A stretch of DNA of 48,509 bases from Billgrantia endophytica (GCF_002879615.1 NZ_PNRF01000005.1:1-48509); one strand, 5' to 3'. Counted from the stretch's first letter, positions 9,762 to 18,911 are shown. Numbers and translations: made by a program. Notes: generated by a model not told the origin, from the sequence alone.

Positions 9762-11040
9762 GGGACTTGCCCTCCTCCAAGAGGCGCGCGTCGATCAGGA
9801 CGCGGGACATGCCTGCCGCCTGAAGTCGTTGCTCCAGTGTCGGCACGCCACCCTGCAGTATCGCCAAGGTCGGCTCATCAGCCGCTTTCAACTCAAGCCT
9901 GACATCCACGTCACGCAGCCACATGGCCACACGGATCTCGCCCAGGCTGGGCACCGTCAGCCGGAGTTCCGAATGCCAGTATCCAGGCGAAGAATCCCCT
10001 TCCTGCTCACCCTCGTCTTCGTGCCTGGCACCCACCGGCAACTGCACCATCAGCGCCATGAAGATGCCCGACCAGACATCCCCTTCCCAGCGCAGGACAG
10101 GCGTCACCAGCATCTCCAACTGATGGCGAACGACCCCCTGGAGGCTCTCGTGCACCGGCTCTCCGGCACCCGGGCGCATCCGCGCAGCGTTTTCCAACGG
10201 CTCGCGCCCCGCCGTTTCCGGGCCAGCTCCCTGACCAGGCATGGCGGCCGCGCGCGATGACGCGGCCGCCGTGTCGCGCGGTGCCGCACTGTCACCCCCG
10301 CCAGATGAAGTGGCGGGAAGCAGTGCGCCGGTAACGGCATAGGATTGGGCCTGGGCAGCCGGCCCCTGGATGGGGCCGCCCCCCGTCACGGGTGGCGGCG
10401 TCAAACCCGCTCCTGCCGCCACCTGGGCACCTGGCAGCCCCGCGCCACCAGCGGCCGGGCCCACCATGGCGCCGGGTGACGTTGCGGCACCGCCTTGAGT
10501 CACCGCTGCTGGAGAGAAACGCAGCGTTCGCCACATTTGTGGCTCCCGCTCCAGTTGCTGGCGAGTCAGTTCGCCGCGATACCAGCGGGACAGGTGAGAC
10601 TCGTAGAACAACCCACTGTCACGAATACCCACCTGCAGCCGGTTGGCCAGGGTGGCGGCGCTGGGTGACTCATCGGCGCCCATGAGCGGCCCCGTCGCGC
10701 TCAGCACGGAGGGGGGGGCGGGAAAACGAACCAGAAGGTCGGCGATGGTACGCGCCGAAGGACTGAAGTGGGTCTGGAAAGAGGCCGGGGGGCGCGCCGA
10801 ATCAGCCTGGCCACCCGGCGCGTCCCCGCGCGGCAATGGACCGGTCGAACCGGGTACGGGTAACGGCGTCGTGCCCGGGCGGCGACCTTCCAGTCTTGAA
10901 TCGCTGTGCAGGGCCCTCGGACCCTCACCGGCGTTGACGGGGCGAACCGGCTCGTTCAGATCACGAGGCGGCTGGGTATCGACACGCTTGCCCAGCACCT
11001 GATGGAGCAGGGTGTCCAGCAGCGGCGTGATGCCACTCAC
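9754..11040 (-). CDS. FliK-like hook-length control protein, second copy
   Basis: A 428-residue protein. The first 300 residues are rich in Pro, Ala, Gly and Ser and look disordered. The last 100 form a FliK C-terminal (Flg_hook) type domain: LRLTVPSLGEIRVAMWLRD, then LEQRLQAAGMSRVLIDARL. That end is diverged from the canonical fliK at 39100-40365; it lacks the QLHPAELGPLSI signature. It overlaps fliT by four bases upstream and the FlhB-C-like gene by eight bases downstream. Role by inference: a second substrate-specificity or late-secretion factor paired with the FlhB-C-like protein. FliK homology is likely; the function is not certain. Confidence 0.75.
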   Translation of the reverse strand: MSGITPLLDTLLHQVLGKRVDTQPPRDLNEPVRPVNAGEGPRALHSDSRLEGRRPGTTPLPVPGSTGPLPRGDAPGGQADSARPPASFQTHFSPSARTIADLLVRFPAPPSVLSATGPLMGADESPSAATLANRLQVGIRDSGLFYESHLSRWYRGELTRQQLEREPQMWRTLRFSPAAVTQGGAATSPGAMVGPAAGGAGLPGAQVAAGAGLTPPPVTGGGPIQGPAAQAQSYAVTGALLPATSSGGGDSAAPRDTAAASSRAAAMPGQGAGPETAGREPLENAARMRPGAGEPVHESLQGVVRHQLEMLVTPVLRWEGDVWSGIFMALMVQLPVGARHEDEGEQEGDSSPGYWHSELRLTVPSLGEIRVAMWLRDVDVRLELKAADEPTLAILQGGVPTLEQRLQAAGMSRVLIDARLLEEGKSHG

Positions 11041-11429
11041 GGGGTCCCCTGGTCATAGTGGTTCCCAGCAGCATTGGTCGATGACGCCTGCTTGCCATAG
11101 CTGCGATGCAGGTCGCGCTGACGACGTGATGAATCCATCAGCTGTCCCAGTTCATTGCGGCGCACCAGCAGGTACTCGCGGATCGCCAGGTCATCGGCCA
11201 GGATCGATTCCAGCAATTCCGCCTTGCGCGAGGCATCCGCCTCGCCCAGGGGTTGCTCGGCATCCAGCCGCCTCAGCCGCTCGGCAAGCTGCAAATAGTC
11301 GGCCTGACGCTCGATCAGCGCCTCCCAGTCACCGGCCCGCGCCAGCTCGAGCATGCCAGACACCAGCTCCTGAAGCTGGACATAACCGACGATCACGGTT
11401 GCCGGCTTCCCAGCGTTTGACGTCGCCAT
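11037..11429 (-). CDS. fliT: Flagellar export chaperone FliT
   Basis: Small helical protein of 130 residues, the size of FliT. FliT keeps the cap protein FliD secretion-competent and, in enterics, also inhibits FlhDC. The sequence shows long amphipathic helices (ELVSGMLELARAGDWEALIERQADY) typical of the family, with a Ser/Asn-rich tail. It starts directly after the fliS stop and overlaps the FliK-like gene by four bases. Sequence conservation in FliT is low, so the call rests partly on the fliD-fliS-fliT order. Confidence 0.82.
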   Translation of the reverse strand: MATSNAGKPATVIVGYVQLQELVSGMLELARAGDWEALIERQADYLQLAERLRRLDAEQPLGEADASRKAELLESILADDLAIREYLLVRRNELGQLMDSSRRQRDLHRSYGKQASSTNAAGNHYDQGTP

Positions 11430-11849
11430 TCAATCCTGCGCTCCGGCGCTGCCGATTTCCCGCCAGGCGGAGGCGATGTCTTCCAGCAGCCGTTCCGCCT
11501 GGTCCAGGCTCTCCTGGTCATCGTGCAGGTTGGCTGCCAGCAGCAGCCGGACGACATAGTCGTACAGAGAACCGAGCCGCTCGGCGATTTCGCCGCCCTT
11601 CTCGGTATCCAGCGCTGCCAGCAGCCCGTTGTTGACGATATCCAGCGCCTTGGAGATCGCCCTGCCCTTCTCGGCCACACTGCCGGCCTGCATATGAATG
11701 CGAGCGGCACGAATCGAGCTCAGAGCACCATCGAACAGCATGACGATGAGCTGATGCGGGCTTGCCGACATCACCCCGCTTTCCACGCCAACCCGGGCAT
11801 AGGCCCCGGCTCCACGGCCGTAGGCGGCGGCCCCTCGCATTGCGGTCAT
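11430..11849 (-). CDS. fliS: Flagellin export chaperone FliS
   Basis: Binds the C-terminus of flagellin and stops it polymerising in the cytoplasm. It has 139 residues from the chosen start. The family pattern is clear: AAYGRGAGAYARVGVESGVM, SPHQLIVMLFDGALSSI, then four helices including LGSLYDYVVRLLLAANLH. An ATG at 11858 is only one base from the AGGAG, so the ATG at 11849, about ten bases from it, is preferred; a third lies at 11840. It lies 56 bases after fliD1 and directly before fliT. Confidence 0.93.
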   Translation of the reverse strand: MTAMRGAAAYGRGAGAYARVGVESGVMSASPHQLIVMLFDGALSSIRAARIHMQAGSVAEKGRAISKALDIVNNGLLAALDTEKGGEIAERLGSLYDYVVRLLLAANLHDDQESLDQAERLLEDIASAWREIGSAGAQD

Positions 11850-11905
11850 GGCACTCATTCTCCTGTGTTGTGACGGCCAGTCACAGGCTCGAGGGCCTGG
11901 GCCGA

Positions 11906-13300
11906 TTATCTACTGCGCCCCAACTGGGCGTTCATCATCTCGAACTGCTGGAACAGATAGTCGCTGGTCTGGTTCATGCTGGCGATCATGACGTCCAACT
12001 GGCCAAACTGGATACGATAGCGCTGGATGGTCTGCTCGATGCTGCGCTCCATGCGCTCGTGGCGGTCGTCCAGGTTGCTGATCCGCGTCTCGAGCCCGCG
12101 CTTGGCGTTGTCCAGCAGGCCCTCGTCGCGCAATACCTGATCGAGGGCTTCATTCAGCTTGCCCGCCATGCCGCCGGCCTCGCTCTCGCCGGCAAAGAAA
12201 GCCGCCAGCGCCTCGGGCTCACTGGCCACGATCCCGCTCAATTTTTCTTCGTCGAGCTTGAGCTTACCGTCACGCTGCAGGGTGATGCCGATATCCGACA
12301 GCATGCGGAACTCACCTTCAGCCACGCCGCCGCTCAGGGTGCTACGCATCCGGTTCTCGATGGTGCGCAGGGTGCTGTCACCCAGGAGTTCGCCGGCATC
12401 ACCGGTTTCGGCATTGAAACTGGTCAGGCCGTTTATCGTGGCCCGCACCTCGTTGTATGCCTTGACGAAGTCGCTCACCGCTTCGCGAATCGCCAGGGTA
12501 TTGCGCTCGACCGTGACCGTGGTGGTAGAGCCGTCGGCAGTGGTTTCGGAAAGATCCAGGGTGACGCCCTGAATGGCACCCTTCACCTGGTTGGACTGGC
12601 TCGTGATCGCAATGCCATTGACTTCCAGACGGGCATTCTGGGCCGCCACGGTCTGAGTCATGCTGCCGGTGGCGTTACCCTCTGCATCGAAGCCGAAGCT
12701 GAAGCCGTTCTCCCCGCCGAGCGACACCGACTGCACCGCCGCGTTGGTACCGGTCTCGTTGGCGGTCAACACCAGACGATAGGGGCTGTCGGGGTTGCCA
12801 TCGTTGACGATGGACGCCGTGACTCCCCCCTTCTCGGCGTTGATGGCGTCACGCAGGTCGGCCAGCGAACTACCCTCATCGAGGTCGATCGTCAGTTCCC
12901 TGGCCTCGTCGCCCATCCCCACGGTCATCGTCAGCTCGCCGCCAAAGGTGGCATCCCCGGCAAAACCGCCCGTCGCAATGCTCTGGGAGCGGGCCAGCGC
13001 CTCGACGTTGACGTCGTAGCGCCCCGGCGGCGCATCGGCGCTGGCGGCCGCCTTCACGCCACTGCCGGTTACCGTGCTGCTCACGCTCTGGAAAAAGCCC
13101 GGATCGTTGAGCTTGGCGGCTGCGGTCTGGAAACTCGACAAGGCGCCCTGCAGCGTGCCGTAGGCGGATATCTTCGCCTGGTGGCTCTGCTGCTGCAGCT
13201 TGATCGGCTCGAGCTTCTTGCGCTCGGCGGCGTTGAGCTGATCCAGCAAACCGTTGAGGTCCAGCCCCGACCCGATACCCAGAGAAGTGATTGTGCTCAT
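11906..13300 (-). CDS. fliD: Flagellar filament cap protein FliD, copy 1
   Basis: Cap protein of 464 residues that pentamerises at the filament tip and inserts flagellin. The conserved N-terminal ITSLGIGSGLDLNGLLDQL and C-terminal coiled part (RYRIQFGQLDVMIASMNQTSDYL) are both present. The frame is open further upstream, but the ATG at 13300 has AAGGAC at good spacing and matches the family start. A sigma28 promoter lies about 90 bases upstream. A second, clearly paralogous fliD is at 23350-24735; the two share the termini while the middle exposed domain differs. It heads the fliD-fliS-fliT unit. Confidence 0.95.
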   Translation of the reverse strand: MSTITSLGIGSGLDLNGLLDQLNAAERKKLEPIKLQQQSHQAKISAYGTLQGALSSFQTAAAKLNDPGFFQSVSSTVTGSGVKAAASADAPPGRYDVNVEALARSQSIATGGFAGDATFGGELTMTVGMGDEARELTIDLDEGSSLADLRDAINAEKGGVTASIVNDGNPDSPYRLVLTANETGTNAAVQSVSLGGENGFSFGFDAEGNATGSMTQTVAAQNARLEVNGIAITSQSNQVKGAIQGVTLDLSETTADGSTTTVTVERNTLAIREAVSDFVKAYNEVRATINGLTSFNAETGDAGELLGDSTLRTIENRMRSTLSGGVAEGEFRMLSDIGITLQRDGKLKLDEEKLSGIVASEPEALAAFFAGESEAGGMAGKLNEALDQVLRDEGLLDNAKRGLETRISNLDDRHERMERSIEQTIQRYRIQFGQLDVMIASMNQTSDYLFQQFEMMNAQLGRSR

Positions 13301-13389
13301 GACACGTCCTTTTTCATTCCTGACCATTCTGACAGGGCCGGCACCAGGGGGTTTCGGTGAAAAGCCCAAGACCTAGCGGTTATTTCCCT

Positions 13390-13416
13390 GTATCGGCATC
13401 CGCGCCGACAACTTTA
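13390..13416 (-). promoter_or_regulatory. Sigma28 promoter for fliD1-fliS-fliT
   Basis: Minus strand TAAAGTTG, 11 bases, GCCGATAC: seven of eight match the FliA -35 and seven of eight the -10. It lies 90 bases before the fliD1 ATG and in the gap downstream of the YcgR-like gene. Confidence 0.85.
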
Positions 13417-13488
13417 ATCGCTCGTTGCATTACCTTGCCACCACCGAGCCGGCTCGTCCCTCTGCCGCGAGCAGCCTGTCGGCAGGCA

Positions 13489-15165
13489 TCATGTCGAAAC
13501 AGGGATTTCCTCGACCGGTTCGCCCAGTCGAGCGGTGACATCGCCACGCACGATCTCGCCGAGTGACTCTCCCGGCGGCTCGAGGCTATCGGTCAGTTGC
13601 ACCTGGAACGGCTTGCCCTGCTGGTCCAGGCGCTGGATCCAGGCCATGTCGCCGTTGGCGAAACGCGCCAGGGAGCCTACCGGCCGCAACCCGAAGCGCT
13701 GGATATAGCGCTTGACCCAGCGCGGATCGAACTGCCCGGGCTCCTTGAGCAGATGTCGATACACCGCATCGATACGCCAGGCCGGCCGATCGGGTCGGTC
13801 GCGGCGCATGGCATCGACGACATCCACCACCGCACTCATGCGGGAGAGTTCCTGGAGTTGGTCGCTGACCAGTCCGGCTGGATAACCACTGCCATCCAGG
13901 CGCTCGTTGGCGCCCTCTATGACCGCCTTCGCCACGCTGACGGAAAGCCACTGGCAATGCCTCAAGCCCTGCAGCAGCAGCGGCACATGCTCTTTCAACT
14001 GCTCGTACTCGGGGGGCGCGAGCGATGTCGCCGAAAACAGCGATGCCGGCAACAGGCCCTTGCCCAGATCATGCACCATGGCACTGGCGGCCAGCGCCTT
14101 GCGCACGTCTCGCGGCACCGAATTCTCACTGGCCAGTGCCAGCATGTGAATGGCGACCGACAATCCGTGGCGTACCAGCAGCGGTTCACGGCCGAGACAG
14201 CGACTGGCGAACAGTAGCGCCTCGATGTCCTCTTCCGCCAGCGTCAGCAGCATGTCCGCATGACGGGAAAGCTGCACGGAGTCGATCGCGTCACCCTGCT
14301 GAAGCTCGAGCAGTTGTGAATCCAGATAACCGGCCACACGCGACAGGCGTCGTGCCATGGGGGTGGGATAGGTCAACAGGTTGCGTCGCCCCACCGGCGC
14401 CGCCACGCTGGACTGGCTCTGGAACAGCATGGAGGCCAGGCGTCCCACATCGGCCTCCTCGGCATGACGCGAGGATTCTCGTTCGATCTCCCGAACGAAG
14501 AACCACAGCTTGCGCTCCTGCTCGGAGCTGCAGTTCTCGAAGCGAAAGCCCACGCTCAATACCTGTCGCTCGGTATCCGTCGTCCGGTGGCGCGGCGATG
14601 CCTTGACGACGAAACGCGTCCCATCGGGAAAGCAGAGCTCGATCTCGAGCGGGGACGAACCGGACAACAGGGCAGCGGCAGAGGCGGGCAGCTCGAGCTG
14701 GCACCCTTCCTGGGAAAGATCCTTGAGATCGCCCTGGGCCGTCATTTCCCCGGCGCCCCTGAGGATGGCCCCCACTTCCATGCCCAGCCGCAGTCTGGCC
14801 CGAAACGCCTCGCGACGCTGCAGCTCTTCCAGGTAGAGAGGATACTCGCAGTAGCAGGTCACACGGCCACCCGAGGTGTCCGTTTCCACCACCTTGAGCA
14901 GGGGGGTGCGAATCATCTTGCCCTGTACCTGCCCTATCAGCCTGAACGCCAGGCCATGCTTGAGCTCCACCGCGATCTCGCGAACGGCGGTGATATCCAT
15001 CGCCAGCGACTCAGCCGGCACCTGCTCCATGAGCAGTACCGGCAAGGGGGTGCTGTCGGGTTTGTCGAGCAGTAGCGAAGCCCCGCCGGGCTGGATCAGT
15101 TGATCCAGCAGCATCTCGATCTCGGCTGGTCTGCCGACTCGAATGAAATCGTCTTGCTTTGCCAT
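13489..15165 (-). CDS. YcgR-like flagellar brake with PilZ and degenerate HD-GYP domain
   Basis: A 558-residue soluble protein. Residues 1-110 resemble the YcgR N-terminal domain. A PilZ domain follows (about 117-215) with the c-di-GMP-binding RREAFR (RxxxR) and DLSQEGCQL (D/NxSxxG) motifs. From about 310 a C-terminal HD-GYP-like domain carries HDLGKG (near 363) and ERLDGSGYP (near 428). The usual two histidines before ER are replaced (EGANERLDG), so phosphodiesterase activity may be weak or lost. Enteric YcgR is only the first two domains and brakes the motor when bound to c-di-GMP. The gene is 77 bases downstream of the sigma28-driven GGDEF-EAL gene, with a hairpin between. Domain reading is firm; activity is inferred. 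Confidence 0.85.
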   Translation of the reverse strand: MAKQDDFIRVGRPAEIEMLLDQLIQPGGASLLLDKPDSTPLPVLLMEQVPAESLAMDITAVREIAVELKHGLAFRLIGQVQGKMIRTPLLKVVETDTSGGRVTCYCEYPLYLEELQRREAFRARLRLGMEVGAILRGAGEMTAQGDLKDLSQEGCQLELPASAAALLSGSSPLEIELCFPDGTRFVVKASPRHRTTDTERQVLSVGFRFENCSSEQERKLWFFVREIERESSRHAEEADVGRLASMLFQSQSSVAAPVGRRNLLTYPTPMARRLSRVAGYLDSQLLELQQGDAIDSVQLSRHADMLLTLAEEDIEALLFASRCLGREPLLVRHGLSVAIHMLALASENSVPRDVRKALAASAMVHDLGKGLLPASLFSATSLAPPEYEQLKEHVPLLLQGLRHCQWLSVSVAKAVIEGANERLDGSGYPAGLVSDQLQELSRMSAVVDVVDAMRRDRPDRPAWRIDAVYRHLLKEPGQFDPRWVKRYIQRFGLRPVGSLARFANGDMAWIQRLDQQGKPFQVQLTDSLEPPGESLGEIVRGDVTARLGEPVEEIPVST

Positions 15166-15208
15166 CCTCGCCTCGTCTGACCTTGCTGCGTCTAGGTGGA
15201 ACTCGACC

Positions 15209-15228
15209 GGCCTGGCGGGAGCCAGGCC
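15209..15228 (-). terminator. Hairpin between the GGDEF-EAL and YcgR-like genes
   Basis: A perfect 8-bp stem (15209-15216 with 15221-15228) with a GGGA/TCCC loop and no T-run. It lies in the 77-base gap between the two genes. It could be a partial terminator or an RNA processing and stability element. Confidence 0.4.
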
Positions 15229-15242
15229 AAGGGTCGACTCTG

Positions 15243-18200
15243 CTATCTATCGACCGGCATCAACGGTTTTTTCATACCGGACACCTTTCTCGGCCGCCGC
15301 ACCAGATAGGCCTTTAGCTGATCCAGTGGCATCGGCCGAGCAAAGAAGTACCCCTGGAAGACATCGCAGCCGTGCTCCAGCAGGAAATCACGCTGTTCGC
15401 TCTCCTCGATGCCTTCCGCCACCACCCTGACGCCGAGATGGTGCGCCATCGAGATGATGCCCTGCACGATCGCACTGTCATGAGGGTTCGTCGTGACATC
15501 ATGAATGAAACTGCGGTCGATCTTGATCTTGTTGATCGGCAACTGTTTCAGATAGCTCAGGCTGGAGAACCCGGTACCGAAGTCATCGATCGACACCTCG
15601 ACGCCCATGTTGCGCAACGCCTGGAGCGTTTCGATGGCGCCGATCGTGTCGCTCATCAGGATACCTTCGGTCAGTTCCAGCTCCAGACAGGTGGCATCCA
15701 GGCCGGTTTCCCTCAACGTTTGCCTGAGGTTTGCCAGGAAATTGGGACGATGGAACTGCAGCGGCGAGAGGTTGACCGACACCCGAAGGCGCCCCAGCCC
15801 CTCTTTCTCCAGCTGATACATGTCACGACAGGCCTTTCTGAGCACCCTCTCGCTGATGGGTCCGATCTGGCCGGTTTCTTCGGAAAGGGGAATGAATAGA
15901 GCAGGAGTCAGGTAGCCCTTGTCCGGGTGATGCCAGCGTACCAGTGCTTCGACCCCTTCCACGGAGCCGTCGGCGACATTGAGCAGGGGCTGGTAATGCA
16001 GCTCGAAATTCTCCGCTTCGATGGCCTCCTGAAGATCATTGCGCAAGGCCATGCGCGAGCTCACGTCCTCATTGATCTCACTGGTGAAGCATTGCCAGGT
16101 ATTGCGCCCCTGCTGCTTGGCACGGTACATGGCCATGTCAGCCTGCTGGATCAGCTCCAGCGGGCTGGCAAGCGCCTCCACCAGGAAGGCCACGCCAACG
16201 CTGGCACCGATATAAAGTTCGTGCCCCTCCACGCAGTAGGGCCGGCCGACACAGAGAATCAAGCGTTCCGCCAACTCCAGCGCGGCCCTTTCGTAACTCA
16301 GTTCGGGAAGCAGAACGATGAACTCATCTCCACCGAATCGAGCCAGGGTATCGCCAGGCGCCAACTCCTCGGCCAGCCGCTGGCCAACCTGCTTCAGCAC
16401 CTGGTCCCCCACTTCATGCCCCAGGCTGTCGTTGATCGGCTTGAAGTCATCCAGATCGATGAAGAGCACGGCGAGTTGCCGCTCATGGCGCCGCGCCAGT
16501 TGCACGTCGTGTACCAGACGCTCCTCGAACAGGGCACGGTTTGCCAGGCCGGTCAAGTCATCATGGCTGGCGTGGAATGCCAGTTGTGCTTCGTAGGCCT
16601 TGCGCTCGGTCGTATCCTTGGCAATGCCGTACACCCCCACCACCTCGCCATCGATGATGATCGGCAGATGGGTCAGGTCCACCGACACCGCCTCACCGCT
16701 CCGGCGCTTCACCTCCACCGAGTAGCGGAGGGCTTCACCCTGCAGGCTGGAGGAAAAGCGATTCTCGACCTGCTCCCGGTCTTCCTCATCGAACAGCGCC
16801 CTGACATGCATGCCGATCAGTCGATCCAGCGGGTACTCCGTGAGCTTGCTGCAGGCGGCGTTGGCACTGATGAAACGGCCCGACAGATCCAGCGAGAACA
16901 CCGCATCCGGATGGTAGGTGAACAGCGAGCTGTAGCGCTGCTCGTTCTCGTGGAGAGCCTGGCGGTTCTCTTCACGCTCCACCGCCAGCGACGCCAGCTC
17001 GGCCGCTTCGACGAGACGGCGCCGGTCGCCGCGGGAAGGTTCTCCAGGCTGGCGGTAGTAGATGGCAAAAGTGCCCAGCACGCGACCGTTACTGGCCATT
17101 ACCGGGCAGGACCAGCAGGCACGCAGCCCATGGGCTTCCGCCACCTCACGGAAGCCCGCCCACAGCGGATCAGTGGCGATGTCGCGGCAGATGACGAAGT
17201 CCCGCTGATAGGCAGCGCGGCCGCAGGCGCTCGATGCCGGGTCGATCCGCGCACCGCTCACCTTGTCCAGATAGCTGGCGGGCAGACTGGTGCTGAAGGC
17301 GCGATCCAGCGTTCGCTGCTGCCGGTCGCACAGCATGATGGAAGACAGCGCTCCCGGCGACTGGAACTCCACCAGCCGGCAGATGGCCCTCAGGGTTTCC
17401 GGCAGCGGACGATCCCGCGCCACCATGGCCTGCACCCGCTGCTGCGCTCGGCGATGGCGCTGCGCCTGGGCCAGCATCAACGAACGGCGCGAGCTGAGGC
17501 CGGTGACGCCAAGACTGAACGCCAGCAGATAGGTCAGCGTCAACCCGCCTACGGCCACCCCCAGCGGCACCAGGCCCCCAAGCGTAGGCGCCACCGACGC
17601 CGGCGCGTATCCTCGAGCCTCGAGCGTCACCCCGCCCGGCAGCACGATACCCGTCGTGGCAAGCTGATGGCCGAGTTCGTCCTTGCCACCCCGGTTGGAA
17701 AACAGCAGATGGGAGTCACGATGCACCGTCAGCGCCAGGGGGCTGACGATGGTGCGCACCTCTTCGCTCAGCAGCCGCCCCAGATCCACCACCCCGACCA
17801 GGCGGCTTTCCTGGCCACGGCCGAGCGGCACCGACACCAGCGCCAGTCCGGGGCGCGCCGGGTCCGGCAGCACCCAGCGCGGTGCCAGGCCCCCCACCGC
17901 CAGCCAGTCCATCAGCCAGCCATCCTCCTGCTGCACCCAGTGCGGCAGCACCAAGCTGGTATCACGGTCCACTCCCCAGTGGAAACGCTCCTCGCTGTTC
18001 TGCCAGTAGAACGATACGAGGCTGGGCGTGTCGCGGAAATAGGTAGCGAGCTCCAGCTCGCGGAAGCCCGCCTCGGGCAGGCCGCCCAGGTGCGTCCAGC
18101 GCTCCGCCATGCGCTGCAGCAGCAATTGGCTGCTGCCCACCACCTGCTCGGATGACGTCTTGAAGTTGGCCAGCAGCTCGGCGCCCTGCCGTCGCTGGTC

Positions 18201-18851
18201 ATCGTAATGCTGCCAACTGAGGCCGTACCAGGTCAGTACGCTGGCCAGCGAGCCACACAGCAGCGCCACCAGCACCACCCGGGGAATCTCTGCCCGCCGC
18301 AGTGGCGGCAAGAAGCCGTGCAGCAGCATGGCGGTACCGCACAGCAGCGCAGGCAGTGCGGTGAACGCACTGTTGAAAGAGCCGCCCAGCCGGTCATGCA
18401 ACGTGGTGTCGGGCCAGATATCTCCCACGACGCCGAGACCGCCGAGCAGCGTCAGCACAAACCCCAGCATCACCCACAGCCAGCGCACCCGCTCCGAACC
18501 GGCGCCGGCCAGCAGGCAGACCGCCACGCAGAAGATAGCCACGCCGGTGGCAACCCGAATCGGCAGCGGCCAGGGGATCGGCACACCAGGCATATGGGCC
18601 GCCAGCGCCGCCAGCAGACAAAACAGAACCAGCAGGCCACCGCACAGCCGTGCGAAGACCATACGGCCAAAGGTCACGGACAGCAGCCCCATCCCCGCCA
18701 GCACCAACAGCGGCATGCTGACAAGCGACGGCTTCCATGCAGTCGCCAGTTGCCACGCAGCCAGGCCGTTGATCAAACCCATCACGATGAGCAGGACTGG
18801 CACCATGATCAGCCAGGTATGAAGCGCTACCTGCTGAGTATTATTGGGCAT
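15243..18851 (-). CDS. Membrane GAF-PAS-GGDEF-EAL cyclic-di-GMP enzyme
   Basis: A 1202-residue protein. About seven membrane helices fill the first 205 residues, followed by a 190-residue probably periplasmic part, another helix, then GAF (about 475-630), PAS (about 640-760), GGDEF (signature near 839) and EAL (near 966). Both catalytic domains look intact: RFGGDEF, and EALVRW, VNLSPLQF, LELTEG, IDDFGTGFSSL, IKIDRSF and AEGIEE for EAL. The c-di-GMP inhibitory RxxD is missing before GGDEF (APGD). The frame is open to 18932, but the sigma28 promoter at 18885-18911 lies inside that extension, so ATG 18851 is the start. Late-flagellar control suggests a role like enteric PdeH (YhjH), lowering c-di-GMP when the cell swims. 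The net reaction cannot be read from sequence. Confidence 0.9.
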   Translation of the reverse strand: MPNNTQQVALHTWLIMVPVLLIVMGLINGLAAWQLATAWKPSLVSMPLLVLAGMGLLSVTFGRMVFARLCGGLLVLFCLLAALAAHMPGVPIPWPLPIRVATGVAIFCVAVCLLAGAGSERVRWLWVMLGFVLTLLGGLGVVGDIWPDTTLHDRLGGSFNSAFTALPALLCGTAMLLHGFLPPLRRAEIPRVVLVALLCGSLASVLTWYGLSWQHYDDQRRQGAELLANFKTSSEQVVGSSQLLLQRMAERWTHLGGLPEAGFRELELATYFRDTPSLVSFYWQNSEERFHWGVDRDTSLVLPHWVQQEDGWLMDWLAVGGLAPRWVLPDPARPGLALVSVPLGRGQESRLVGVVDLGRLLSEEVRTIVSPLALTVHRDSHLLFSNRGGKDELGHQLATTGIVLPGGVTLEARGYAPASVAPTLGGLVPLGVAVGGLTLTYLLAFSLGVTGLSSRRSLMLAQAQRHRRAQQRVQAMVARDRPLPETLRAICRLVEFQSPGALSSIMLCDRQQRTLDRAFSTSLPASYLDKVSGARIDPASSACGRAAYQRDFVICRDIATDPLWAGFREVAEAHGLRACWSCPVMASNGRVLGTFAIYYRQPGEPSRGDRRRLVEAAELASLAVEREENRQALHENEQRYSSLFTYHPDAVFSLDLSGRFISANAACSKLTEYPLDRLIGMHVRALFDEEDREQVENRFSSSLQGEALRYSVEVKRRSGEAVSVDLTHLPIIIDGEVVGVYGIAKDTTERKAYEAQLAFHASHDDLTGLANRALFEERLVHDVQLARRHERQLAVLFIDLDDFKPINDSLGHEVGDQVLKQVGQRLAEELAPGDTLARFGGDEFIVLLPELSYERAALELAERLILCVGRPYCVEGHELYIGASVGVAFLVEALASPLELIQQADMAMYRAKQQGRNTWQCFTSEINEDVSSRMALRNDLQEAIEAENFELHYQPLLNVADGSVEGVEALVRWHHPDKGYLTPALFIPLSEETGQIGPISERVLRKACRDMYQLEKEGLGRLRVSVNLSPLQFHRPNFLANLRQTLRETGLDATCLELELTEGILMSDTIGAIETLQALRNMGVEVSIDDFGTGFSSLSYLKQLPINKIKIDRSFIHDVTTNPHDSAIVQGIISMAHHLGVRVVAEGIEESEQRDFLLEHGCDVFQGYFFARPMPLDQLKAYLVRRPRKVSGMKKPLMPVDR

Positions 18852-18884
18852 GCAGTCCCCACTCTTGCAGACACTCTGTAGGGG

Positions 18885-18911
18885 ATATCGGCCATGGGCC
18901 CGGTTACTTGA
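18885..18911 (-). promoter_or_regulatory. Sigma28 promoter for the GAF-PAS-GGDEF-EAL gene
   Basis: Minus strand TCAAGTAA, 11 bases, GCCGATAT. Spacing is exact and the -10 has seven of eight consensus bases. The predicted start is about 27 bases before ATG 18851. It puts a c-di-GMP enzyme in the late flagellar class. Confidence 0.75.

Noticed and set aside
15927..18155. 742-residue open frame on the plus strand
   Set aside because: Antisense to the GGDEF-EAL gene, His/Gln/Arg-rich composition with no recognisable domain; a GC-rich shadow frame.
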